DNA from: Paenibacillus aestuarii
GTDB taxonomy: Bacteria; Bacillota; Bacilli; Paenibacillales; NBRC-103111
Reading direction: 5' to 3'
DNA length: 64,000 nucleotides
Assembly: GCF_027789125.1 (NCBI RefSeq)
Contig: NZ_JAQFVF010000070.1
Location: 1-64,000, forward strand
This document shows positions 53,654 through 60,593 of the stretch, in pieces. The notes beneath the pieces were generated by a model. It was not told where the DNA came from. It ran no database searches and saw nothing but the letters and a program-made list of their open reading frames with translations. The position numbers and the translations under genes were made by a program. Numbering within the stretch: the stretch's first letter is position 1; each line of letters starts with the position of its first letter.

Positions 53654-54729
53654 CAGATCGCCTGCTCCCCTTTTTCCAACAAATCGGACTGTGCCGCAAT
53701 CGTCAAGGCCGATACGATCTCACCCATATCGCCGCCAAGCACAGTTTCCAAACGGTGCAGCGTCAGACCAATGCGGTGATCCGTCACGCGGCTTTGCGGG
53801 AAGTTATACGTACGAATCCGTTCGGAACGGTCACCAGTACCGACTTTGCTTTTTCGCTCGCCCGCGTATTTCGCTTCCTCTTCTTCACGCATTTTATCAA
53901 CAATCCGCGCCCGCAGTACGCGCAGCGCCTGCTCTTTGTTCGAGTTCTGCGATTTGCCGTCTTGGCAAGTCGCCACAATACCGGTAGGCACGTGGGTCAC
54001 CCGAACGGCGGACTTGGTCGTATTAACGGACTGACCGCCCGCTCCGCTGGAGCAGAACGTATCGACGCGAATATCGGAATCGTGAATTTCGATTTCGACT
54101 TCTTCCGCTTCCGGCATCACCACAACGGTGGACGTCGATGTATGGATACGGCCGCCTGATTCCGTTACCGGAATACGTTGTACGCGGTGCGCGCCGCTCT
54201 CGTATTTCAATTTGCTGTAGGCACCTTTGCCCGTAACCATGAAAATAATTTCCTTAAAGCCGCCCAGATCGTTCAGGGAAGCATCCAGCACTTCGGATCT
54301 CCAGCCTTGCGAATCCGCATAGCGTGTATACATCTTATACAAGTCGCCGGCAAATAATGCCGCTTCGTCGCCGCCAGCTGCGCCGCGGATTTCCACGATC
54401 ACGTTTTTGTCATCATTCGGATCCTTCGGCATCATCAGCACTTTCAGTTTCTCTTCCAGCTGAACGGACTGTTCGCTGAGCTCTTCGATCTCCATTTTGA
54501 CCATTTCACGCATTTCATCGTCCAGCTTCTCGTTTTGCATCACTTTGGCATCGTTCAGCTGTTCGGTCACACTCTTATATTCGAGGAACGTATCGTAAGA
54601 TTCTTGGAGATCGGATTGCTCCTTCGAATACTCTCTAAGCTTCTTCGTGTCGCTCGTTACATCTGGATCGCATAGCAGTTCGCTTAATTTCTCATAGCGA
54701 TCCGCGATTGCTTGAAGACGATCTAACAT
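53653..54729 (-). CDS. prfA: Peptide chain release factor 1
   Basis: 358 residues. GGQ loop in SSGAGGQSVNTTKSA and the codon-recognition region are conserved. AAGGAG ten bases upstream of ATG. Forms an operon with prmC. Confidence 0.97.
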   Translation of the reverse strand: MLDRLQAIADRYEKLSELLCDPDVTSDTKKLREYSKEQSDLQESYDTFLEYKSVTEQLNDAKVMQNEKLDDEMREMVKMEIEELSEQSVQLEEKLKVLMMPKDPNDDKNVIVEIRGAAGGDEAALFAGDLYKMYTRYADSQGWRSEVLDASLNDLGGFKEIIFMVTGKGAYSKLKYESGAHRVQRIPVTESGGRIHTSTSTVVVMPEAEEVEIEIHDSDIRVDTFCSSGAGGQSVNTTKSAVRVTHVPTGIVATCQDGKSQNSNKEQALRVLRARIVDKMREEEEAKYAGERKSKVGTGDRSERIRTYNFPQSRVTDHRIGLTLHRLETVLGGDMGEIVSALTIAAQSDLLEKGEQAI

Positions 54730-54765
54730 ATCGGAATCACTCCTTACCCTTGGTTTTAATAAATA

Positions 54766-55866
54766 TTAAACATTGAAACGGAAATGCATAACGTCGCCGT
54801 CCTGCACGACATACTCTTTGCCTTCTAACCGCAGCTGCCCCTTCTCTTTCGCCGCGTTCATCGAACCGGCCGCCATCAGGTCGTCATAGGAGACAACCTC
54901 TGCGCGAATAAATCCACGCTCAAAATCCGAGTGAATGACGCCCGCAGCTTGAGGAGCTTTCATACCCTTGCGAATCGTCCACGCTCTAACTTCCTGTACG
55001 CCTGCTGTGAAATACGTGTATAGTCCGAGCAAACGGTAAGCTGCTTTAATCAATCTATTCAAGCCGGACTCTTGAAGTCCCAGCTCTTCGAGGAACATTG
55101 CTTTTTCTTCATCTTCGAGCTCAGCAATCTCGGATTCAACCTTCGCGCTGATCGGAACGACCTCGGCATTTTCCAGTGCCGCGAATTCCTTAACAATCTT
55201 CACGTATGGATTGTCATCCGCCGAAGCAACCTCATCCTCGCTTACGTTAGCCGCGTATAAGACCGGCTTCATAGTGAGCAGGTGAAGGTCACGAACGAGC
55301 AGCTTATCATCATCGCTTAAATCCATGCTGCGCGCCGGTTTATCGGCATAGAGCGTTTCTTTGATACGCTCGAGGCATTCAACCTCAGCGACAACTTTCT
55401 TATCTCCGCCTTTTAAGTTCTTGCGGGAGCGCTCCAGCTTCTTCTCCACAGAGTCAATATCAGCCAAAATCAATTCAAGATTGATCGTCTCGATATCGCC
55501 AATCGGATCGACTTTACCTGATACATGCGTAATATTTTCATCCACAAAACAACGAACGACATGCACGATAGCATCTACTTCGCGAATATGGGCAAGAAAT
55601 TTATTTCCAAGTCCTTCGCCTTTGCTTGCGCCTTTCACCAGACCTGCAATGTCGACGAATTCGAAGGCAGTTGGAACGATGCTTTTCGGCACTACCAGCT
55701 CCACCAGCTTCTGCAGTCTCTCGTCCGGCACTTCCACTACCCCGACATTCGGATCGATCGTACAGAACGGATAGTTTGCAGATTCTGCTCCCGCCTGTGT
55801 AATTGCATTAAACAAAGTCGATTTTCCTACGTTCGGTAGACCGACGATTCCTGCTTTCAAAGCCAT
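54766..55866 (-). CDS. ychF: Redox-regulated ATPase YchF (Obg family)
   Basis: 366 residues. P-loop GLPNVGKSTLFNAIT, G4 region, and C-terminal TGS domain (FTAGVQEVRAWTI, HSDFERGFIRAEVV) identify YchF, which prefers ATP and associates with ribosomes. AAGGAG upstream. Separated from the PilZ gene by 78 bases. Confidence 0.97.
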   Translation of the reverse strand: MALKAGIVGLPNVGKSTLFNAITQAGAESANYPFCTIDPNVGVVEVPDERLQKLVELVVPKSIVPTAFEFVDIAGLVKGASKGEGLGNKFLAHIREVDAIVHVVRCFVDENITHVSGKVDPIGDIETINLELILADIDSVEKKLERSRKNLKGGDKKVVAEVECLERIKETLYADKPARSMDLSDDDKLLVRDLHLLTMKPVLYAANVSEDEVASADDNPYVKIVKEFAALENAEVVPISAKVESEIAELEDEEKAMFLEELGLQESGLNRLIKAAYRLLGLYTYFTAGVQEVRAWTIRKGMKAPQAAGVIHSDFERGFIRAEVVSYDDLMAAGSMNAAKEKGQLRLEGKEYVVQDGDVMHFRFNV

Positions 55867-55927
55867 TGTAGCTACAACTCCTTAGTATTCAAAAATATCC
55901 TCATCTATTATATAGCACTTGCCTGTC

Positions 55928-55947
55928 AAAAAAAAGCCTGTTGGCTA
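55928..55947 (-). terminator. Short terminator-like hairpin at the end of the PilZ gene
   Basis: AGCC-TGTT-GGCT (55935-55946) overlaps the stop codon; eight A residues precede it on the plus strand, giving eight T after the stem on the minus strand. The stem is only 4-5 bp. Confidence 0.45.
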
Positions 55948-56658
55948 TTGATTCACCACAGACTTTTTTTCCAGTGCATTTTTAGACTGTTCTTCTTTTT
56001 TAGCAACGAAATAAGTTTCAATTTGATTCTTCAAAATATATGCGCGGAGCGCGTTCATTTTCGATTCGGGAACTTCAATGTATTTGGCCCCGTAATAAAT
56101 TCCCGATTCCTTGACTTCTTTCCTTACAATCTCCGTTACACACGGCAGGGAGAATCCCAAATCCAGCTCAACGTGCAAGTGCAGATGCTTTTCCACGATT
56201 CTTTCAACTATAGAATTCTCATAAATCGAAAAACCTACACCGTTCATTGAAATATTTTTTATAGAGATGACTACTGGATTCTCGAAGAGGTGCTTGTTCC
56301 TCTTCTGGACATCATGGAGACTGTGCAGCAAGCCGTCCTGCTGAATATTAACCCGCGGGAACTCCCGTTTCTCCGTAAATCGCTTCCGATTCTCCGGCGG
56401 ATTGATGACAATGACCGATCCCAATTCTTTGGCTACGACCGTCGTGTCAAACACAAACAATCCGGATTTGGAGTATACGGTCATTTTCACTTTGTCGCCA
56501 AGCTGAAAGACATCAAACTGCGGCACTTCCACTTCGATAATATCACCAAGCGCATAGGTGAGCACGCCAGTCGTTACAAAATCCTTCTTCTCAAGCACGG
56601 CTTTGCAATCGATGAGAACCTCGGTGTCATTACCCTCCTTGCTACCATAAAATTTCAT
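55945..56658 (-). CDS. PilZ-domain c-di-GMP receptor (YcgR/YpfA-like)
   Basis: 237 residues: an N-terminal YcgR-like barrel (about 1-90) and a PilZ domain with both ligand motifs complete, RxxxR (Arg98, Arg102) and NxSxxG (Asn135, Ser137, Gly140). Such proteins bind c-di-GMP and slow the flagellar motor in B. subtilis (YpfA/MotI). ATG at 56658 follows AAGGGGAG by seven bases. The mRNA leader is a c-di-GMP riboswitch, so the receptor and its expression appear to respond to the same second messenger. Which process it controls is inference. Confidence 0.88.
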   Translation of the reverse strand: MKFYGSKEGNDTEVLIDCKAVLEKKDFVTTGVLTYALGDIIEVEVPQFDVFQLGDKVKMTVYSKSGLFVFDTTVVAKELGSVIVINPPENRKRFTEKREFPRVNIQQDGLLHSLHDVQKRNKHLFENPVVISIKNISMNGVGFSIYENSIVERIVEKHLHLHVELDLGFSLPCVTEIVRKEVKESGIYYGAKYIEVPESKMNALRAYILKNQIETYFVAKKEEQSKNALEKKSVVNQ

Positions 56659-56693
56659 TTGCTCACTCCCCTTTGCATTTTGGTTGTTTTGCT

Positions 56694-56744
56694 ATAAAAA
56701 AACAAAAAATAGCCTGTCCCCTCCCATGTCGGGTTCAGCCTATT
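56694..56744 (-). terminator. Intrinsic terminator in the leader of the PilZ gene (riboswitch expression platform)
   Basis: An imperfect 11-13-bp stem (56708-56721 with 56731-56744, including AATAG/CTATT, CTG/CAG and CCC/GGG blocks) followed on the minus strand by TTTTTTGTTTTTTT. It lies between the c-di-GMP aptamer and the PilZ ribosome site, the position of a transcriptional on/off switch. Confidence 0.8.
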
Positions 56745-56765
56745 ACCTTCATCCTAAAGAAACAT

Positions 56766-56856
56766 CGATTTTCGGTAACCAGGCTGTCGTAGTTCACTTT
56801 GGAACCTTAGACCCTCAGCTTTGCGTCCTTGCCTTTCAACAAGTTTGCCATTATCG
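56766..56856 (-). ncRNA. Cyclic di-GMP-I (GEMM) riboswitch aptamer
   Basis: Read on the minus strand, the segment shows the GEMM order of conserved blocks: CGAT opening P1, GGCAAAC, a P2 loop with GAAAGG, the nearly invariant GGACGCAAAGC, GGGTCTAA, the P3 arm, then ACGACAGCC and GGTTACCG, and ATCG closing P1. The tetraloop side and receptor side are both recognisable. It sits 22 bases before an intrinsic terminator and about 110 bases before the PilZ start codon. Confidence 0.9.
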
Positions 56857-56915
56857 AATCTATTATGTAGTTATTTGGTTCATCTTTAATAGTAAAAAAG
56901 ACCTAAGTAATCCTT

Positions 56916-56944
56916 AGTATACCTAGTTTTTCTCCCGATTTCAA
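56916..56944 (-). promoter_or_regulatory. Sigma-A promoter of the riboswitch-PilZ transcript
   Basis: TTGAAA (56939-56944), 17-base spacer, TATACT (56916-56921) on the minus strand. Transcription would begin near 56909, giving a leader of about 250 bases that contains the whole aptamer and terminator. A short inverted repeat CTAAG-TAATC-CTTAG lies at the likely start site. Confidence 0.75.
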
Positions 56945-57030
56945 TGAATTATCTTCAACATGGCGGATAGTTCCGTAATCTGCAGCTCTAACTTGCTTTA
57001 CAAACGAAGTGTGCCTACAATAAAATGCAT

Positions 57031-57118
57031 ATATCCACAAGTTTTCAACTTATCCACACAGTTGTCCACAGGTTGTTAACAACGAATGCTTGTTCGACTC
57101 TTATGCACATGTGGATAA
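57031..57118. promoter_or_regulatory. DnaA-box cluster upstream of tadA
   Basis: Five DnaA-box-like 9-mers lie within 88 bases: ATATCCACA (57031-57039), TTATCCACA (57050-57058, perfect), TTGTCCACA (57062-57070), TTATGCACA (57101-57109), and TGTGGATAA (57110-57118, a perfect box on the minus strand abutting the previous one). With the riboswitch leader this accounts for most of the 486-base gap 56659-57144. No dnaA or dnaN is nearby, so it resembles the accessory DnaA-box clusters of B. subtilis rather than the origin. Confidence 0.8.
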
Positions 57119-57144
57119 CAATTTTGTAGCGAGGTGTCCCCCCT

Positions 57145-57603
57145 GTGGATGAACATATTCACTGGATGAACGAAGCCATCCAAGAAGCATTGAAAGCCGA
57201 GGCTATCCGCGAGGTTCCCATCGGAGCTGTCGTTGTCCATGATGGTAAAATCATCGGCCGCGGCTACAATTTACGCGAAACGTCGCTCGATCCGACCGCG
57301 CACGCGGAGATGATTGCGATTAAGCAGGCTAGCGAGCATTTGCAAGCTTGGCGGCTGCTGGACTGCAAGCTCTATGTCACCCTAGAGCCTTGTCCAATGT
57401 GCGCGGGAGCGATTGTGCAGTCCCGCATCCCGCAGGTGATCTACGGGACGGCGGATCCTAAAGCCGGGTGCGCCGGCACGCTGATGAACCTGCTGCAGGA
57501 GGAGCGCTTCAACCACCGTGTCGATGTGGTGAGCGGTGTGCTGCAGGAGGAGTGCGCCACCCTGCTGACGCAGTTTTTCCGCAAGCTGCGCGGCAAGGAA
57601 TGA
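57145..57603 (+). CDS. tadA: tRNA-specific adenosine deaminase
   Basis: 152 residues. Deaminates A34 of tRNA-Arg(ACG) to inosine. Zinc ligands and catalytic Glu are His53 and Glu55 (TAHAEMIA), Cys83 and Cys86 (EPCPMCAGAI). GTG start at 57145 preceded by GAGGTG. First plus-strand gene in the window; the DnaA-box cluster ends 27 bases before it. Confidence 0.96.
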   Translation: MDEHIHWMNEAIQEALKAEAIREVPIGAVVVHDGKIIGRGYNLRETSLDPTAHAEMIAIKQASEHLQAWRLLDCKLYVTLEPCPMCAGAIVQSRIPQVIYGTADPKAGCAGTLMNLLQEERFNHRVDVVSGVLQEECATLLTQFFRKLRGKE

Positions 57604-57615
57604 CGCTATATAACG

Positions 57616-57645
57616 TTGCATCTGGAAAAGCATCCGTGCTATCAT
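57616..57645 (+). promoter_or_regulatory. Promoter of the tRNA-Arg gene
   Basis: TTGCAT (57616-57621), 18-base spacer, TATCAT (57640-57645); transcription start predicted about five bases before the tRNA. Confidence 0.6.
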
Positions 57646-57656
57646 AGTCTTGCTAA

Positions 57657-57731
57657 GCGCCCGTAGCTCAGCAGGATAGAGCGACAGTTTCCTAAACTGT
57701 GCGTCGCGGGTTCGAATCCCGCCGTGGCGCG
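57657..57731 (+). tRNA. tRNA-Arg (anticodon CCU) with one extra base in the 3' acceptor strand
   Basis: Standard parts are present: acceptor 5' strand GCGCCCG, D arm GCTC...GAGC, anticodon arm ACAGT-TTCCTAA-ACTGT with CCT at 34-36, five-base variable loop, T arm GCGGG-TTCGAAT-CCCGC. The 3' acceptor strand reads CGTGGCGC, eight bases where seven (CGGGCGC) would pair, so a single T (57724) is bulged between CG and GGCGC. CCA is not encoded. It reads AGG codons. It may be functional with a bulge, a decaying copy, or a sequencing error. Confidence 0.8.
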
Positions 57732-57750
57732 TATATATGCAAGCGGATTG

Positions 57751-57785
57751 AAAAAACCTCTTACGTTAACCGTAGGAGGTTTTTT
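57751..57785 (+). terminator. Intrinsic terminator after the tRNA gene
   Basis: 15-bp stem with one G-U pair (57751-57765 with 57771-57785) ending in a run of six T; symmetric enough to act in both directions. It lies 20 bases after the tRNA. Confidence 0.92.
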
Positions 57786-57969
57786 CTATATCAGCTATCC
57801 GTGCGGCGCACAGCTCAATTGCTGCAGGTATAACGAGCCCACCCGCTATTCACATGTTGATGAAATAGGCCAAATAACTGCTAACAGGAGCCGGCGGTCC
57901 GGTTAATCACATGCGTATAAATCCGATGTATTCAGGACTTACTAACAGTGAAAAAGAGGGAGGGTATCT

Positions 57970-58134
57970 ATGAATACGGATAACAAGAATAACCAGGATC
58001 AACACGAGCCGACAATCGCTCCAGGCATGAATACGCACGACCCGTTAGAAGAGGAAGCGACCGAAAAGGAGATCGCGCGCGGCGAATACACCGAGGTAAC
58101 CCGCCTCTATGTCGACCGTACCCCGGAGGACTAA
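57970..58134 (+). CDS. Small acidic protein of unknown function, 54 residues
   Basis: An ATG preceded by GGGAGGG at seven bases opens a 54-codon frame ending TAA at 58134. The product is hydrophilic and acidic (Asn/Gln/Asp head, then EEEATEKEIARGEYTEVTRL and VDRTPED at the end), with no signal or membrane segment. Strong ribosome site, codons ending often in C or G, and a hairpin over the stop codon support a real gene. I do not recognise a family. Confidence 0.65.
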   Translation: MNTDNKNNQDQHEPTIAPGMNTHDPLEEEATEKEIARGEYTEVTRLYVDRTPED

Positions 58135-58147
58135 AGTCCTCCGTTTG
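58125..58147 (+). terminator. Terminator-like hairpin at the stop codon of the 54-residue gene
   Basis: Perfect 8-bp stem GGAGGACT-AA-AGTCCTCC (58125-58132 with 58135-58142) followed by GTTTGTGT. The T run is short, so efficiency is uncertain. Confidence 0.55.
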
Positions 58148-58162
58148 TGTCCATGAGAGTCC

Positions 58163-60514
58163 TCAGCTCCCCCGCTGCTCCCTGAACTGCCCCGGCGTCA
58201 TATTCTCGAACTTCCTGAACAGCCGAATAAAATAAGAAGGTTGATACCCAATCTGTTCAGCAATTTCGTTGACCTTCAAATCCGTATCGATCAGCAGGCT
58301 CTTCGCCTTATCCATCCGAAGCAAGATCAAATAATCAATAAAGTTGACGCCATTGATTTGTTTGAATGCTTTGCTCAGCGCATAGGTGGTCGTATTGAAC
58401 GCTTCGGCGCACTCCTCCAAAGAGATATCGCTACTCATAAATCGCTGCTGAACCCGCTCCGTCACCTGCTCCACCAATCTTTTCATATGGATGTCCTGAT
58501 AATTATTTAATCCCTCCATATAGGGGGAGATTACCTTCTGCTGAAAGAAACGCACAATTTGCTCAGGCTCCCGCAGCTGATTTAGTTGTTCATACAGGTC
58601 GTAGTTTTTTAATAACTTATGGGGATTGAAGCCTGATTCAAGTATCGTGTGCAGCATGCTGCCCAGCACCTGCATAGCGCCCTCTCGCAGAATCTTTTCG
58701 TTGCTCGACTGCTGCACAAGCTCCCGAACGAAGCTTTCGACCAAGTGAAGCGATTGTTCGTTCTGCCCCAAGCGAAGCGCCTGCATCAATTCCTTCTCCA
58801 GCGTGAAAGGATAATAGACACTGTCGTTGGCATCCGGCAGCATCTCTTCAAGATCCATGACCTGGTGCTTGGCATTCAAGTCCCGGTAGCGGATTGCACT
58901 GCGCAAGTAGGCAAGCAGCTGCGGCAGATCGTGCACCTGTGAGGTCAGACGCCCCATACAGACCGTGGTCTGCATCTTCAGCAAGCTGCTAATAGTCCGG
59001 CCCAGATCATCGGCCAACAAATACAGCTCATCTTTCGCCTGCTGCTTCGTCTGGCCCATTGGGTACGATAGCAGTACACCCACCGTTTTATCCTGAAAAT
59101 TAATAACTTCCGCATGATGACTACGCTTATGCACAATCTCTTGTGCTATGTTGGCGGCCGCAAACGTGGCTAGCTGCTCCTCGCTCTCCAGAAAGCGCCC
59201 ATCTTCTTTGGCCAAGCCGCTAATTTGCACAAGCAGCAAGACGAACCGCTGTGATTCCGTCTCCCAGCCGAAGCTTTCCATCCGGCTTCTCAGTTCCGCT
59301 TCGCTAAGCGAGTAGAAGTGGCCTTGAACAAGCTGCAGCAGAAAAGCCGACCTCAAGGCAGGGAAAGCCTGCTCCAGCTTCACTTCCAGTGCCCTGCTCT
59401 CTTGGCTGAGATGCTTCCATTCCCGCTCGATGAAAGCCAAGTCATCCCCTCCACTATCTCGCGTAGGCTGATAATCCTTGATGACATTCACTAAGCGGAC
59501 AATGGGCTGATAAATGCGTTTTGAGGCAAACCATGAAAGCAGAACCGCTAACAGCAGACCCACGCCTCCGATGAGAAGCATGCTGTTTGACATAAACTCT
59601 ACAGGGGCGGTTAGCTGGGATAACGAAGTTGCTGTAACGAACTTCCAGGTCGTACCAAGGCGGGAGAATTGGCCATAGGCGACAGAGTAAGACTCTCCTT
59701 TGCGTTCCAAAATATACGATCCGATATCATCTGTCCGATCCTTCACACTTTCCCGGACGGCAGCTTCACGTTCCGCCTGCTCATCCGTAGCATTCGTTGG
59801 GGTGATCAGGATCTGCCCGTCCCTGCTCATCAGAAAGGACGACCCCTTCGTGTCCGTGGTCATCTCTTCGACCATGCGCACTAACTTTTCACGGTCCAAA
59901 TATAAAATAAGAGCTCCATAAGACTCGCCTACGCTTGGAAGCCTGGAAATCAGTGCAAGCGATGTTGATCCCGCCTTCGTATTCACCCTCGGCATCGACT
60001 CCTGCCAGAAAACGCCCCTTTTCTGATCTGTCAGCGAGTGGAACATATCCCGATCCTGCGGGTCACTGACCGGAATAATCCCCTCGCTATCCGAGATCAG
60101 CACCGGTTGATCCTGTCGATCCAAATAAAGCTGCGCCTGATCGATCAGCGGGTAGGCCCCCTTCATGACACCTAAAAAGCGGTACAAATTCTGCGTCGTA
60201 TTATACTCGTCCTTGAGATTAATATCCTTAAGCCTCGTATCCATGCGGCTGTCCAGTGACCATTGTGTTGCCGCCAGCTCCAATTGAGCCAGGTTATCGT
60301 TCATCCGGTCAATCGTTTTCTGCAGCAGCGCATCATGATTTCGCATGATTTCCTTTTCAATGTGGGCTCGTCCCGTTATGTAGGAAGTGTAACCGATGAT
60401 AACGGTAGGCAAGCTGGTAATGCACAGCACTAAAATCAAGCTTCTACGATAAAAATTCCCCTTGCCGGAACGATGCATCCACCAGTACCAACGCTGCCTC
60501 CATTTCATCCACAT
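58163..60514 (-). CDS. Membrane-anchored AraC-family transcriptional regulator
   Basis: About 783 residues: a membrane helix (about 20-42), an extracellular sensor domain of some 250 residues (GSSFLMSRDGQILITPTN resembles a Cache fold), a second helix near 300, a long cytoplasmic linker, and two C-terminal AraC helix-turn-helix motifs (SLEECAEAFNTTTYALSKAF and KVNEIAEQIGYQPSYFIRLF). Paenibacillus carries many such regulators beside sugar ABC transporters. It follows the binding-protein gene in the same direction. ATG 60514 lies 11 bases after AGGGGAG; a TTG at 60520 is possible. The ligand is unknown. Confidence 0.9.
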   Translation of the reverse strand: MWMKWRQRWYWWMHRSGKGNFYRRSLILVLCITSLPTVIIGYTSYITGRAHIEKEIMRNHDALLQKTIDRMNDNLAQLELAATQWSLDSRMDTRLKDINLKDEYNTTQNLYRFLGVMKGAYPLIDQAQLYLDRQDQPVLISDSEGIIPVSDPQDRDMFHSLTDQKRGVFWQESMPRVNTKAGSTSLALISRLPSVGESYGALILYLDREKLVRMVEEMTTDTKGSSFLMSRDGQILITPTNATDEQAEREAAVRESVKDRTDDIGSYILERKGESYSVAYGQFSRLGTTWKFVTATSLSQLTAPVEFMSNSMLLIGGVGLLLAVLLSWFASKRIYQPIVRLVNVIKDYQPTRDSGGDDLAFIEREWKHLSQESRALEVKLEQAFPALRSAFLLQLVQGHFYSLSEAELRSRMESFGWETESQRFVLLLVQISGLAKEDGRFLESEEQLATFAAANIAQEIVHKRSHHAEVINFQDKTVGVLLSYPMGQTKQQAKDELYLLADDLGRTISSLLKMQTTVCMGRLTSQVHDLPQLLAYLRSAIRYRDLNAKHQVMDLEEMLPDANDSVYYPFTLEKELMQALRLGQNEQSLHLVESFVRELVQQSSNEKILREGAMQVLGSMLHTILESGFNPHKLLKNYDLYEQLNQLREPEQIVRFFQQKVISPYMEGLNNYQDIHMKRLVEQVTERVQQRFMSSDISLEECAEAFNTTTYALSKAFKQINGVNFIDYLILLRMDKAKSLLIDTDLKVNEIAEQIGYQPSYFIRLFRKFENMTPGQFREQRGS

Positions 60515-60545
60515 CGTCAAGCTCTCTCCCCTCACATGCCGAAAT

Positions 60546-60583
60546 CCCCCGCGACTGTGCCGTTTTTTTCGGCGTCGTGGGGG
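60546..60583. repeat. Nested hairpin between the binding-protein and regulator genes
   Basis: Outer stem CCCCCGCGAC / GTCGTGGGGG (60546-60555 with 60574-60583, one G-U) encloses a second stem GCCG / CGGC with a T-rich loop. T residues follow on the plus strand (CATTTTTTATTTT), not on the minus strand, so it is a poor minus-strand terminator. It more likely protects the 3' end of the binding-protein mRNA or attenuates read-through. Confidence 0.55.
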
Positions 60584-60593
60584 AGATCATTTT

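Noticed and set aside
56659..57144. Replication origin (oriC)
   Set aside because: DnaA boxes are dense, but there is no dnaA, dnaN or rpmH next to it and the gene context matches a region far from oriC in B. subtilis; an accessory DnaA-box cluster fits better.
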